Positions 33,554 to 41,373 of a stretch of DNA of 64,000 nucleotides are shown in pieces; the first letter of the stretch is position 1; every line of letters begins with the position of its first letter. The stretch is from positions 682,001 to 746,000 of the forward strand of contig NZ_BAABDF010000007.1 in the NCBI RefSeq assembly GCF_039539485.1. The letters run 5' to 3'. Source of the stretch: Celeribacter arenosi (lineage in GTDB: Bacteria; Pseudomonadota; Alphaproteobacteria; Rhodobacterales; Rhodobacteraceae). Below the pieces are notes generated by a model. The model had not been told where the DNA came from. It saw only the letters and a list, made by a program, of their open reading frames with translations, and made no database searches. The position numbers and the translations under genes were made by a program.

Positions 33554-34155
33554 GCCGCAACATCATCGCAATTTTGCGTGGAATTACACCGCCAGAGGCA
33601 GAGACGATTGGCGCAACCCTGATCGAGGCGGGCATTGACCGCATTGAAGTCCCCCTCAATTCGCCGGATCCGTTGGAGAGCATTGGACTCCTCGCGCGCG
33701 CCTTTGGGGACGTGGCCCTGATCGGTGCGGGCACAGTGTTGAGCGTCAAAGATGTGGACGACGTCGCAGGCGTTGGGGGCCGCCTCATTGTGTCGCCAAA
33801 CTGCAACCCGGAGGTCATTCGCGCCACCAAGGCCGCAACCCTCCTCAGCTTTCCCGGAGTCATGACCCCCACTGAATGCTTCTCCGCATTGGACGCAGGC
33901 GCAGATGGGCTGAAATTCTTTCCGGGGTCGTTGATCGGCATCGACGGGTTCAAAGCGATATCGGCAGTCCTACCCGCCACGGCGAAATCCTACGCGGTGG
34001 GCGGGGCAGGGCCGGCCAATTTTGCGCAATGGGCAAATGCCGGAATCGCGGGTTTTGGTATCGGGTCGGCCCTGTACAAACCCGGCATGGACGTATCCGA
34101 GGTTCGCAAGAATGCGGACGCTATCGTTGCCGCCTATGATGCGGCCATGGGGTGA
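33550..34155 (+). CDS. dgoA: 2-dehydro-3-deoxy-6-phosphogalactonate aldolase
   Basis: A 201-residue class I aldolase (KDPG/KDPGal family) producing pyruvate and glyceraldehyde 3-phosphate. IIAILRGITPPEA at the start, IEVPLNSPDP and the Schiff-base Lys in DGLKFFPGS are visible. It completes the kinase-aldolase end of galactose catabolism. Galactonate dehydratase and the lactonase are not in this window and must be elsewhere. Confidence 0.95.
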   Translation: MSRNIIAILRGITPPEAETIGATLIEAGIDRIEVPLNSPDPLESIGLLARAFGDVALIGAGTVLSVKDVDDVAGVGGRLIVSPNCNPEVIRATKAATLLSFPGVMTPTECFSALDAGADGLKFFPGSLIGIDGFKAISAVLPATAKSYAVGGAGPANFAQWANAGIAGFGIGSALYKPGMDVSEVRKNADAIVAAYDAAMG

Positions 34156-34219
34156 AGGGCCGACAGCCCCAGATTTTCCCCACTTTGACAAACACCAACC
34201 AAACCACAGGTGAATTCGC

Positions 34220-36130
34220 ATGACCCATGTTGGCCTTCCGCGCGCACTCGGGACTTGTTACTACCCCGAACATTGGCCGCAGGAGCGGTGGGAAGCGGAC
34301 GCGCGAATGATGGCCGAAAGCGGCCTCACATGGGTGCGCATTGGTGAGTTTGCGTGGTCGCGGCTCGAACCCCGGCCCGGCGATTTACAGCTGGATTGGC
34401 TGGAAAAAGCCATTGAAATTCTCAATGAAGCGGGGCTCAAGGTCGTGCTCGGAACGCCAACCGCGACACCGCCGCGCTGGGTGGTCGACAAGCACCCGGA
34501 CATGCTCGCCGTGGACGAACAAGGACGCCCTCGCGCATTTGGATCACGCCGCCATTATTGCTTTAGCCACGAAGGTTATATCGAGGAAAGCCGCCGGATC
34601 ACCGCTATTCTGGCAAAACGGTTCGGCGCGTCCGTGGCTGCGTGGCAAACCGACAATGAGTACGGATGTCACGACACCACGGTCTCGTATTCCGACGCAG
34701 CCTGTCGCGCATTTCAACGCTGGCTCGAGGCGCGATATGGCGACATCGAGGCCCTGAACGAGGCGTGGGGTAATGTGTTCTGGTCTATGGAGTATAACCG
34801 CTTCGATCAAATCGGCCTGCCCAATCTCACGGTGACCGATCCAAACCCCGCACATGCGCTAGCCTTCCGGCGGTTCTCATCGGATCAGGTGCGCGAATTC
34901 AATCGCGTCCAGCTCGAAGAAATCCGCAAATATTCCAAAGCGCCGATCAGCCACAACTACATGGGGCAGGTCACGGATTTCGACCACTACGCGCTCGGTG
35001 CGGACATGGAAATCGCGACATGGGACAGCTATCCGCTCGGATTTCTGGAGGACCGTGTCGTGGCCGCGCCGGAGTATAAACAGGCCTTTGCGCGCCAAGG
35101 GGACGCTGACTTTCAGGCCTTTCACCACGATCTCTATCGCGCGGTTGGCCGCGGCCGATGGTGGATCATGGAACAACAACCGGGACCGGTAAACTGGGCG
35201 CCTCATAACCCCGCGCCCTTGCCCGGAATGGTGCGGTTGTGGAGTTGGGAGGCCTTTGCACATGGCGCCGAAGCAGTGTGCTATTTCCGCTGGCGCCAAG
35301 CACCCTTCGCACAGGAACAAATGCATTCGGGCCTTCTGCGTCCCGACAGCTCGGAAGCCGAAGGTCTGCGCGAAGTGCGTCAGGTTGCCAACGAACTGGC
35401 ATCGGCCCCCAAAGTCGAAGGCAATGTGGCCGATGTGGCATTGGTTTTCGATTATGACGCCGAATGGGCCTGGGCTGTGCAGCCGCACGGGCAGGGGCTA
35501 AGCTACTTTGGCTTGGTCTTGGCGCAATATCGCGCGCTGCGCCGCGCCGGTTTGAACATTGATATTGTTGGGCCATCGACGCGAGATTTCTCAGATTACA
35601 AGGCAGTCTTCGCTCCGGGCCTGATGCACTTGCCTGACGATTTGCGCACCGCTTTGGAAGAGGCAAAATGCGTCGTTGTACTCGGTCCACGTACGGCCGC
35701 GCGCACCATCGACTTTGAAATTCCCACCCCCCTTCCGCCGTCATTGGATGCGCTACAGGTCACAGTCACACGCGTCCAATCCCTGCGCTCCGATTGTCCG
35801 GTTGCTCTGGAGGGTGGGGGAAATGCAGTCGGATACCTCGAAACCATCGCGTCAGAGCATGAGCCGGTGCTAGAGGACAGCGCAGGCGCGCCTGTCGCGG
35901 TGCAAAACGGTAACTTGATGTATTGCGCGGCCTGGCTGGATGATGAGGGCTGGGACCGCCTGATCTCAATCGTCGCAGCACAGGTGGACATGGTGACGCG
36001 GTCTTTGCCCGTCGGGGTTCGTGTACGGCGCACGCAATCGCAGGAATTCTGGTTCAATTACAACGCGCATGCGGTCCAGACCGAGGCGGGAGAAATCGAA
36101 CCGGCATCCCTCATCATGCGCACTCTTTGA
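34220..36130 (+). CDS. Beta-galactosidase, GH42
   Basis: A 636-residue cytoplasmic GH42 enzyme. The barrel starts LGTCYYPEHWPQERWEADARMM. The acid/base is Glu147 in WQTDNEYGCHDT and the nucleophile Glu318 in WWIMEQQPGPVNW; the interval equals that in GH42 enzymes of known structure. A trimerisation domain and small C-terminal domain follow. AGGTGA precedes the ATG at 34220. Together with the GH36 enzyme it would remove both alpha- and beta-linked galactose, as needed for digalactosylglycerol. Confidence 0.95.
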   Translation: MTHVGLPRALGTCYYPEHWPQERWEADARMMAESGLTWVRIGEFAWSRLEPRPGDLQLDWLEKAIEILNEAGLKVVLGTPTATPPRWVVDKHPDMLAVDEQGRPRAFGSRRHYCFSHEGYIEESRRITAILAKRFGASVAAWQTDNEYGCHDTTVSYSDAACRAFQRWLEARYGDIEALNEAWGNVFWSMEYNRFDQIGLPNLTVTDPNPAHALAFRRFSSDQVREFNRVQLEEIRKYSKAPISHNYMGQVTDFDHYALGADMEIATWDSYPLGFLEDRVVAAPEYKQAFARQGDADFQAFHHDLYRAVGRGRWWIMEQQPGPVNWAPHNPAPLPGMVRLWSWEAFAHGAEAVCYFRWRQAPFAQEQMHSGLLRPDSSEAEGLREVRQVANELASAPKVEGNVADVALVFDYDAEWAWAVQPHGQGLSYFGLVLAQYRALRRAGLNIDIVGPSTRDFSDYKAVFAPGLMHLPDDLRTALEEAKCVVVLGPRTAARTIDFEIPTPLPPSLDALQVTVTRVQSLRSDCPVALEGGGNAVGYLETIASEHEPVLEDSAGAPVAVQNGNLMYCAAWLDDEGWDRLISIVAAQVDMVTRSLPVGVRVRRTQSQEFWFNYNAHAVQTEAGEIEPASLIMRTL

Positions 36131-36182
36131 TCCGGAAGTTGGCGCGGCAATGGTGTGTCGCGCCCCCCAATTGGTGCCCTGC

Positions 36183-36374
36183 CTATTTTGTCAGGATAAG
36201 TTTGCCCGCACGCGTAATCCGCAGGGTATAGATTTGCCCGTCGAGATCGATTTGGCATGTCATGCCTTGTCCAATCAGGGAGCGTGCGTTGATCGGTGTT
36301 TCTGATCCGGATTCGAGCGGGGTGACGGGCAGTTGTGCGTTCATTTCGAGTGCCTTGCGGATATCTTCAGACAT
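36183..36374 (-). CDS. hemP: Hemin uptake protein HemP
   Basis: A 63-residue protein ending in the HemP signature (INARSLIGQGMTCQIDLDGQ followed by YTLRITRAGKLILTK). Members of this family are small iron-responsive proteins, some of which activate haem uptake genes. No haem transport genes lie beside it here. It shares the intergenic side with GH42 only by proximity; the strand is opposite. Confidence 0.92.
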   Translation of the reverse strand: MSEDIRKALEMNAQLPVTPLESGSETPINARSLIGQGMTCQIDLDGQIYTLRITRAGKLILTK

Positions 36375-36684
36375 GTTGGCCTTCCCGCGGGTGCGCGGTT
36401 GGGTTCAAAGATGTGAATGATTGTGGGTTGGCTGCGCGGCTAATTATGCCTGCGCTGGCTGATGTGCGTTTTGCCGTGAGGCGTGGCCATTTTGGCTCTG
36501 AGTGGGTTCGGCATAAGTAACCCGATAGTTTTTGTCAAGTATGGATGGAGCCCGAGCGTTCCTGCGCGACGTCACGTTCCAAAATTGCCAGAAATACACC
36601 CCACCAACGGATCAAGCGAAAGAAAACACGTTCGTTCGAACAGGTCGCCAGAACAATCCCCACAATTATGCCCGAGGCGTCAGG
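36375..36684. other. Intergenic region carrying the hemP promoter
   Basis: About 310 bases between hemP and the sensor kinase, both on the minus strand. It should hold the hemP promoter and an iron-regulatory site, but I cannot place one with confidence. CAATCCCCA (36654-36662) and TGGGGATTG (36688-36696) can pair into a 9-bp hairpin across the kinase stop, without a T-run, and may end the kinase transcript. Confidence 0.5.
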
Positions 36685-39354
36685 TCATGGGGATTGCATG
36701 GCGTGTAGATCGCCCTTCGCCAGGGTGTCGCTCAAAAGGTCCAACAAACACAAAAGCCCCTTGAGCCGCTCCGTGTCGCGCAGCCGAACCGAGTGTTCGA
36801 TTTCGGAAAACGTCGCAGCGGCGTTGGAAAATCCGAGGAACATGAACGCACCCGTCGTTCGGTGGGCATCCTGTTCGAATGTTTTCCAATCCGCCCCCTC
36901 CGGCGCGCGAAGAATGGACGTCAAGGCGTCCCGAACAGCGTCAACATCGGCACGTGTCTGGTTCAGCAGTTCCACCCCTTCAGCCCCCACAAGTTCCGTG
37001 GGCAGAGTGCCGGGTAAGCCATAGCTCCCCGGGCGCGGCAGCGCGAGCGCATCGTCATGGTCGGCAATAATGTCATCGAGCTGCTGACACAGCGTTTCGC
37101 GCGTGAACGGTTTTTGGATAATGCCGTCAATGCCGGCCTCGAACAGGCGGAGCTGCTCATGGGGTTGAATTGGCGTATGCGCAGTGACGGCAACAATACA
37201 GGCGTCTTTGCACATTGGTGTCAGTCGAATGCAGGCCGCTGTATCAACGCCCGTCAGGTTCGGCATGTTGAGATCGGTCAGGATCACGTCATAGGCCGTC
37301 GTGTAGCAGATTTTGAGCGCTTCGATCCCGTCCTGCGCGCCGTCGACCTGATAGCCCAATCTATCCATCATCGTGCAGACCAGGTTGCGGTTGAGAGGAT
37401 GGTCTTCGATCACCAATGCGCGCCGCGTGACTTTGTCGGAGGAGGGGCGCAGAAGGGCTGCGAGGGAGGCGGCCATGTCTTGGTGGTTTTGTTGCGATAG
37501 CGAGGGGGCAACGTGCGGTGCGACGTGAACTTCCGTGCCCGCGTCATCCGCGCTTAATATGCTGGAAAGCGACACGGGCAAGCGGACCACGAAAATTGAC
37601 CCTTCACCGAGCGTGGAGTCGATGCTGATAGAACCTTGCATAGCGTTCACGGCTCTCTTCACAATCCCGAGCCCGAGACCTGTTCCCAAAATTGACGTAT
37701 TGGTGCCCGTGCCTGAAAAGAACTCCTCGAAAATCTTCTCGCGATCCTGCGCCGCGATTCCGATGCCCGTATCGGCAACACGGATTTCGATCTGCGCGCC
37801 GTCCGCGCCTTCGATTTGTGTGCCGCTTACCGAAATCTGACCGTCTTCGGTAAATTTTATCGCATTGGAAACAAGGTTGTAGAAGGCTTTTACAAAGGAT
37901 CGGCGCAGGCCGGTGATTTCGTCGGGGCCCTGCCATTTGAGCGTGATCTGGTTTCTTCTTGCCTCTGCAAGCGCCTCCAATTGATCACAAACGCCCTGCA
38001 ATGCTGCCTTGGGATTAAAGGTTTCGGGACGTTCTAGTTCAACCGCATTGTCGTGCTTTGCGACGTCGAGCACGTCTTCGATCTGCATGAGAGCCGTATC
38101 CGCAGCATCGCGCGCGAGGCGCAGATAGGTCTTGGTTTCGGCCGGATCACGAGATGGATCGGCCAAATCCAGCGCTGCTATCACACTATGCAGGGGCGTG
38201 CGCATTTCATGGCTCATGGTTGCAAGGAACCGTGCCTTGGCATTGGCGTCCGAGCGTGCGCGCCGCAGCGCATCGCGCACATCGCGCCGCGCGGCGATTT
38301 CGTCGCTCATATCGCGCAGAAAGCACATCAGTATCGGTTCACCATCCGGTCCACTTTCCCGCAGAACCGTTAATTCGCCTGCAAAGATTTCGCCACTCTT
38401 GCGCTGTGCGCGCACGGGAGTACGGCGAAATCCGCGGATCGAATTCCTGTTTTGCGGTTCCATTTCCATAAGGTGCGTCAACCGGCGTTTGAACACCGTG
38501 TGCCAGCGGATTGGAGTGAACGTCTCCACTGCGGGTTTGCCGAGCGCTTCTGCCCGCGGCGTGCCAAACATCTCTTCGGCGCGCGCATTGAAATCTGCCA
38601 CCCGCAGTTCGGCATCCAGAACGAAAACCGCGTCTTGCGATGCCTCCACTAGGTCGTCGAGGTATGAGCTGATGCGCTCCTGATGGCGGGCGTGGCGATC
38701 AATCTGGCGCCACAGAAGCGCCATGAAAAGGGTGATGAGAGTGGTCAGGCACATCGTTCCCAAAGAAACGTTCAGATACCAACGCAGTGATTCATAGAGA
38801 CCTGTGCGGTGGCTTTCGCGAAGCTCTACAAAGCTGAGCATGCTCGAAACGGTAAAATCACGAACAGCGGGCGCAATCGCATCGCTCATGCCTTTAAGCG
38901 TGGCGTAATCCTGCGCTGTTTGCGGGGGCGAGGTGTCGAACGTGCGCGCGACCGCTTCGCGGAACGCAGTAATCTGCGCGAGCGGTTCCTCGAATTGAAA
39001 TAGGTCCGTGCGTTTGGCCCAGACCACGATCACATCGACGCGCGAGTAGAAAACATCGAACCTTTTGATGACCTCGCGGCGTGTGTCATCCGATACCAGA
39101 CCGGTGTCCTGCATCTCGATGCAGGCATTTGCCAAAGCGACTTGAAAGGATTGGAAATCGACGTGCGTCTGGATGCGCCCCCACGCCCCGTTTTCGGATT
39201 GCGCACGCGACAGTTCATGCACGCGGTTGGACAGAAAGAGCGACATAACCAGCAGGGTCAGCGTCACCGCGAGCGACAGGAAGCCGGCCACGAAAACACG
39301 CTGGCGGTTTTCTGTCCGACTTCGGGGCGCTTTGCTGAGCCCAAATACTTTCAT
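36685..39354 (-). CDS. Hybrid sensor histidine kinase (PAS-HisKA-HATPase-REC-Hpt)
   Basis: An 889-residue inner-membrane kinase. TM1 lies at about residues 22-42 and TM2 at 180-200, with a periplasmic helical sensor between. Then follow a PAS domain (250-370), HisKA with the phospho-His in MSHEMRTPLHS near 405, HATPase with NLVSNAIKFTEDG and GTGLGLGIVKR, a receiver with acceptor Asp in ILTDLNMPNLTG near 690, and a C-terminal Hpt with DAHRTTGAFMFLG. The ATG at 39354 has GAAGGGG upstream. It is divergent from a LuxR-type response regulator, its likely phosphorelay output. Confidence 0.93.
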   Translation of the reverse strand: MKVFGLSKAPRSRTENRQRVFVAGFLSLAVTLTLLVMSLFLSNRVHELSRAQSENGAWGRIQTHVDFQSFQVALANACIEMQDTGLVSDDTRREVIKRFDVFYSRVDVIVVWAKRTDLFQFEEPLAQITAFREAVARTFDTSPPQTAQDYATLKGMSDAIAPAVRDFTVSSMLSFVELRESHRTGLYESLRWYLNVSLGTMCLTTLITLFMALLWRQIDRHARHQERISSYLDDLVEASQDAVFVLDAELRVADFNARAEEMFGTPRAEALGKPAVETFTPIRWHTVFKRRLTHLMEMEPQNRNSIRGFRRTPVRAQRKSGEIFAGELTVLRESGPDGEPILMCFLRDMSDEIAARRDVRDALRRARSDANAKARFLATMSHEMRTPLHSVIAALDLADPSRDPAETKTYLRLARDAADTALMQIEDVLDVAKHDNAVELERPETFNPKAALQGVCDQLEALAEARRNQITLKWQGPDEITGLRRSFVKAFYNLVSNAIKFTEDGQISVSGTQIEGADGAQIEIRVADTGIGIAAQDREKIFEEFFSGTGTNTSILGTGLGLGIVKRAVNAMQGSISIDSTLGEGSIFVVRLPVSLSSILSADDAGTEVHVAPHVAPSLSQQNHQDMAASLAALLRPSSDKVTRRALVIEDHPLNRNLVCTMMDRLGYQVDGAQDGIEALKICYTTAYDVILTDLNMPNLTGVDTAACIRLTPMCKDACIVAVTAHTPIQPHEQLRLFEAGIDGIIQKPFTRETLCQQLDDIIADHDDALALPRPGSYGLPGTLPTELVGAEGVELLNQTRADVDAVRDALTSILRAPEGADWKTFEQDAHRTTGAFMFLGFSNAAATFSEIEHSVRLRDTERLKGLLCLLDLLSDTLAKGDLHAMQSP

Positions 39355-39588
39355 TGCGCCCCTTCTTTGAGACCCACAGCAGGTTATATACTGCATAGCT
39401 TCGCGAAAATCGAACCGCGCGCGCCAAAAATGTGCGACAATGCTGCAGCCGTGATCAATCGTTGAACCTTGGCGTAAAAATGCCAAGGTGAGAATGTTTT
39501 TCGTTTTTTAATTGGCGCGTGTGACGTTAGGTGGGGCTTTCACAAACCATCGGGGCGTGGAAATGAAGCACAAAAAGGGTCGTTTCCA

Positions 39589-40242
39589 ATGACGAAGGAC
39601 AGAACTGACAGTCAAAGTGGGGCCGCGCAACGCGGGCCGGTGAAGCTGTCTGTCCTGATCGCCGATGACCACTCTCTGATCGCCGATGCTCTGCGCATTG
39701 TGCTGGAAACCTCCGATGATTTCACGGTCGCGCTATGCGCAACCTTGGACGATACGCTTGCCGCGCTATCCGGCGGTGGCGTTGATATCCTCATGCTCGA
39801 CATCGCGATGCCCGGTATGGAGGGACTGTCCTCGGTGCGAAACGTCGTGGAACTGTCCCCCGAGACGGCCGTGATCGTTTTCTCCGGCACTGTCGATGCG
39901 TCCTTCGTGCATAGCGCCGTGGACCTCGGCGCACGTGGCTTCATTTCAAAAGGGCAACCTGTCCAAAGCCTCGCGGCAACTTTGCGCCATGTCGCCGCTG
40001 GGAATATCGTTCTCCCCCCTGATTTGCCCGCCCGCAATAAAGGCGCAGAGATCACACTCGACGGTCGTGAGCGCACAATCCTGCAGGCGGTGTCGGAAGG
40101 CAAAACCAACCGTGAAATCGCCACTGCGACCCAGAGCACCGAAGTCGCGATCAAGATGAAGATGCGCGCCATCTGCATAAAGCTTGATGCCAAAAACCGC
40201 GCCCATGCCGCGATGATCGCCCGACAAAGGGCCCTGATCTAG
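39589..40242 (+). CDS. LuxR/FixJ-family response regulator
   Basis: A 217-residue regulator with a receiver domain (acidic pair in IADDHS, phospho-acceptor Asp in MLDIAMPGM, conserved Ser in VFSGT and Lys in FISKG) and a C-terminal LuxR-type helix-turn-helix (LDGRERTILQAVSEGKTNREIA). All phosphorylation residues are present. It is divergently placed from the hybrid kinase with a 234-base shared upstream region. Target genes are unknown. Confidence 0.93.
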   Translation: MTKDRTDSQSGAAQRGPVKLSVLIADDHSLIADALRIVLETSDDFTVALCATLDDTLAALSGGGVDILMLDIAMPGMEGLSSVRNVVELSPETAVIVFSGTVDASFVHSAVDLGARGFISKGQPVQSLAATLRHVAAGNIVLPPDLPARNKGAEITLDGRERTILQAVSEGKTNREIATATQSTEVAIKMKMRAICIKLDAKNRAHAAMIARQRALI

Positions 40243-40318
40243 ATAGTCGACATCTCAACGCGTCTGGTGAGACAAGAAAGCCCCTGTCGCAGCGGTTTGC
40301 GGGGGGTTACAATGCGTT

Positions 40319-41368
40319 ATGGCAAAGAGTTTTTCCTCCATCGATGACGTTTTGCGCGCGGATTACGACACGATTATTGATGTGCGCGCACCCTGCGAGT
40401 TTGCGCAGGACCATTTGCCGGGGGCCATCAATTTGCCCGTTCTGGATGACGCAGAGCGCATTCGGGTCGGCACAATCTACAAACAGGAATCGCCCTTCCT
40501 TGCGCGCAAAATCGGCGCGGCATTGGTTGCCCGCAACACGGCCAAACACATCGAAGAACGTCTGGGCGAGTATGACGGGAAGTGGCGTCCCTTGGTGTAT
40601 TGTTGGCGGGGTGGGCAACGATCCAATGCTTTCGCGACCGTCCTGACGCAGATCGGCTGGCGCGTCGATGTTATCGAGGGGGGGTATCGCAGTTGGCGCA
40701 GGCTCGTGAACGGCGCGCTGCACGACACCGAACTTGCGCACCGGTTCGTCCTGCTTGACGGTTTCACAGGCACGGCGAAAACCGACCTGATCCACCGCGT
40801 CGCCGCGCGGGGCGGGCAGGTTCTCGACCTCGAAGGGATTGCGCGACATCGGGGCTCGATATTTGGGACCTTGGGGCTGCAGCCCCCCCAGAAGACGTTT
40901 GAAAGCGACTTGGCGGTCGCGCTTGCGAAACTCGATCCGGCGCGTCCGGTTCTCGTGGAGGCCGAAAGCAGCCGGATCGGCGACCGCTCTGTGCCCGCCT
41001 CCGTGTGGAAACAGATGTGCGCCGCCCCCCGTATCAATGTCACCGCACCTCTTTCCTCGCGGGCGCGCTATTTGTCAGAGGCCTATTCCGACCTCGTGGT
41101 GGACGCGCATGAACTCGAGCGAATGCTGCAAAAACTGGTTCCGCTCCAAGGTTATGAACGCGTCGATATGTGGTCAGAAATGGCTAGAACCGGCGAGTTT
41201 GTCGAACTGGCCGGCGCATTGATGGCGTTCCACTATGACCCGCGCTACGCGAAATCGCGCGCGCGCCATGATGCGGATATCGCCGCGACGCTCGATCTAT
41301 GCGATCTGGGCGTGCCGGCGCGTGACGACGCTGCCGGGCAAATCATGTTGCTCATGGAGGCCCTGTAG
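40319..41368 (+). CDS. mnmH: tRNA 2-selenouridine synthase MnmH (SelU)
   Basis: A 349-residue enzyme that replaces sulfur with selenium at the wobble 2-thiouridine of certain tRNAs, using selenophosphate. The N-terminal rhodanese domain has the catalytic Cys95 in YCWRGGQRSNA, and the second half has a P-loop-like LDGFTGTAKTDL near residue 145. Its partner selD lies back-to-back on the other strand with the two stops 5 bases apart. The ATG at 40319 follows a GGGGGG stretch; an ATG seven bases earlier is out of frame. Confidence 0.95.
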   Translation: MAKSFSSIDDVLRADYDTIIDVRAPCEFAQDHLPGAINLPVLDDAERIRVGTIYKQESPFLARKIGAALVARNTAKHIEERLGEYDGKWRPLVYCWRGGQRSNAFATVLTQIGWRVDVIEGGYRSWRRLVNGALHDTELAHRFVLLDGFTGTAKTDLIHRVAARGGQVLDLEGIARHRGSIFGTLGLQPPQKTFESDLAVALAKLDPARPVLVEAESSRIGDRSVPASVWKQMCAAPRINVTAPLSSRARYLSEAYSDLVVDAHELERMLQKLVPLQGYERVDMWSEMARTGEFVELAGALMAFHYDPRYAKSRARHDADIAATLDLCDLGVPARDDAAGQIMLLMEAL

Positions 41369-41373
41369 GCCGC

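Noticed and set aside
40264..40272. TGAGACA-like motif before mnmH as a relative of the resolvase sites
   Set aside because: A single 7-bp match is expected by chance at this length.
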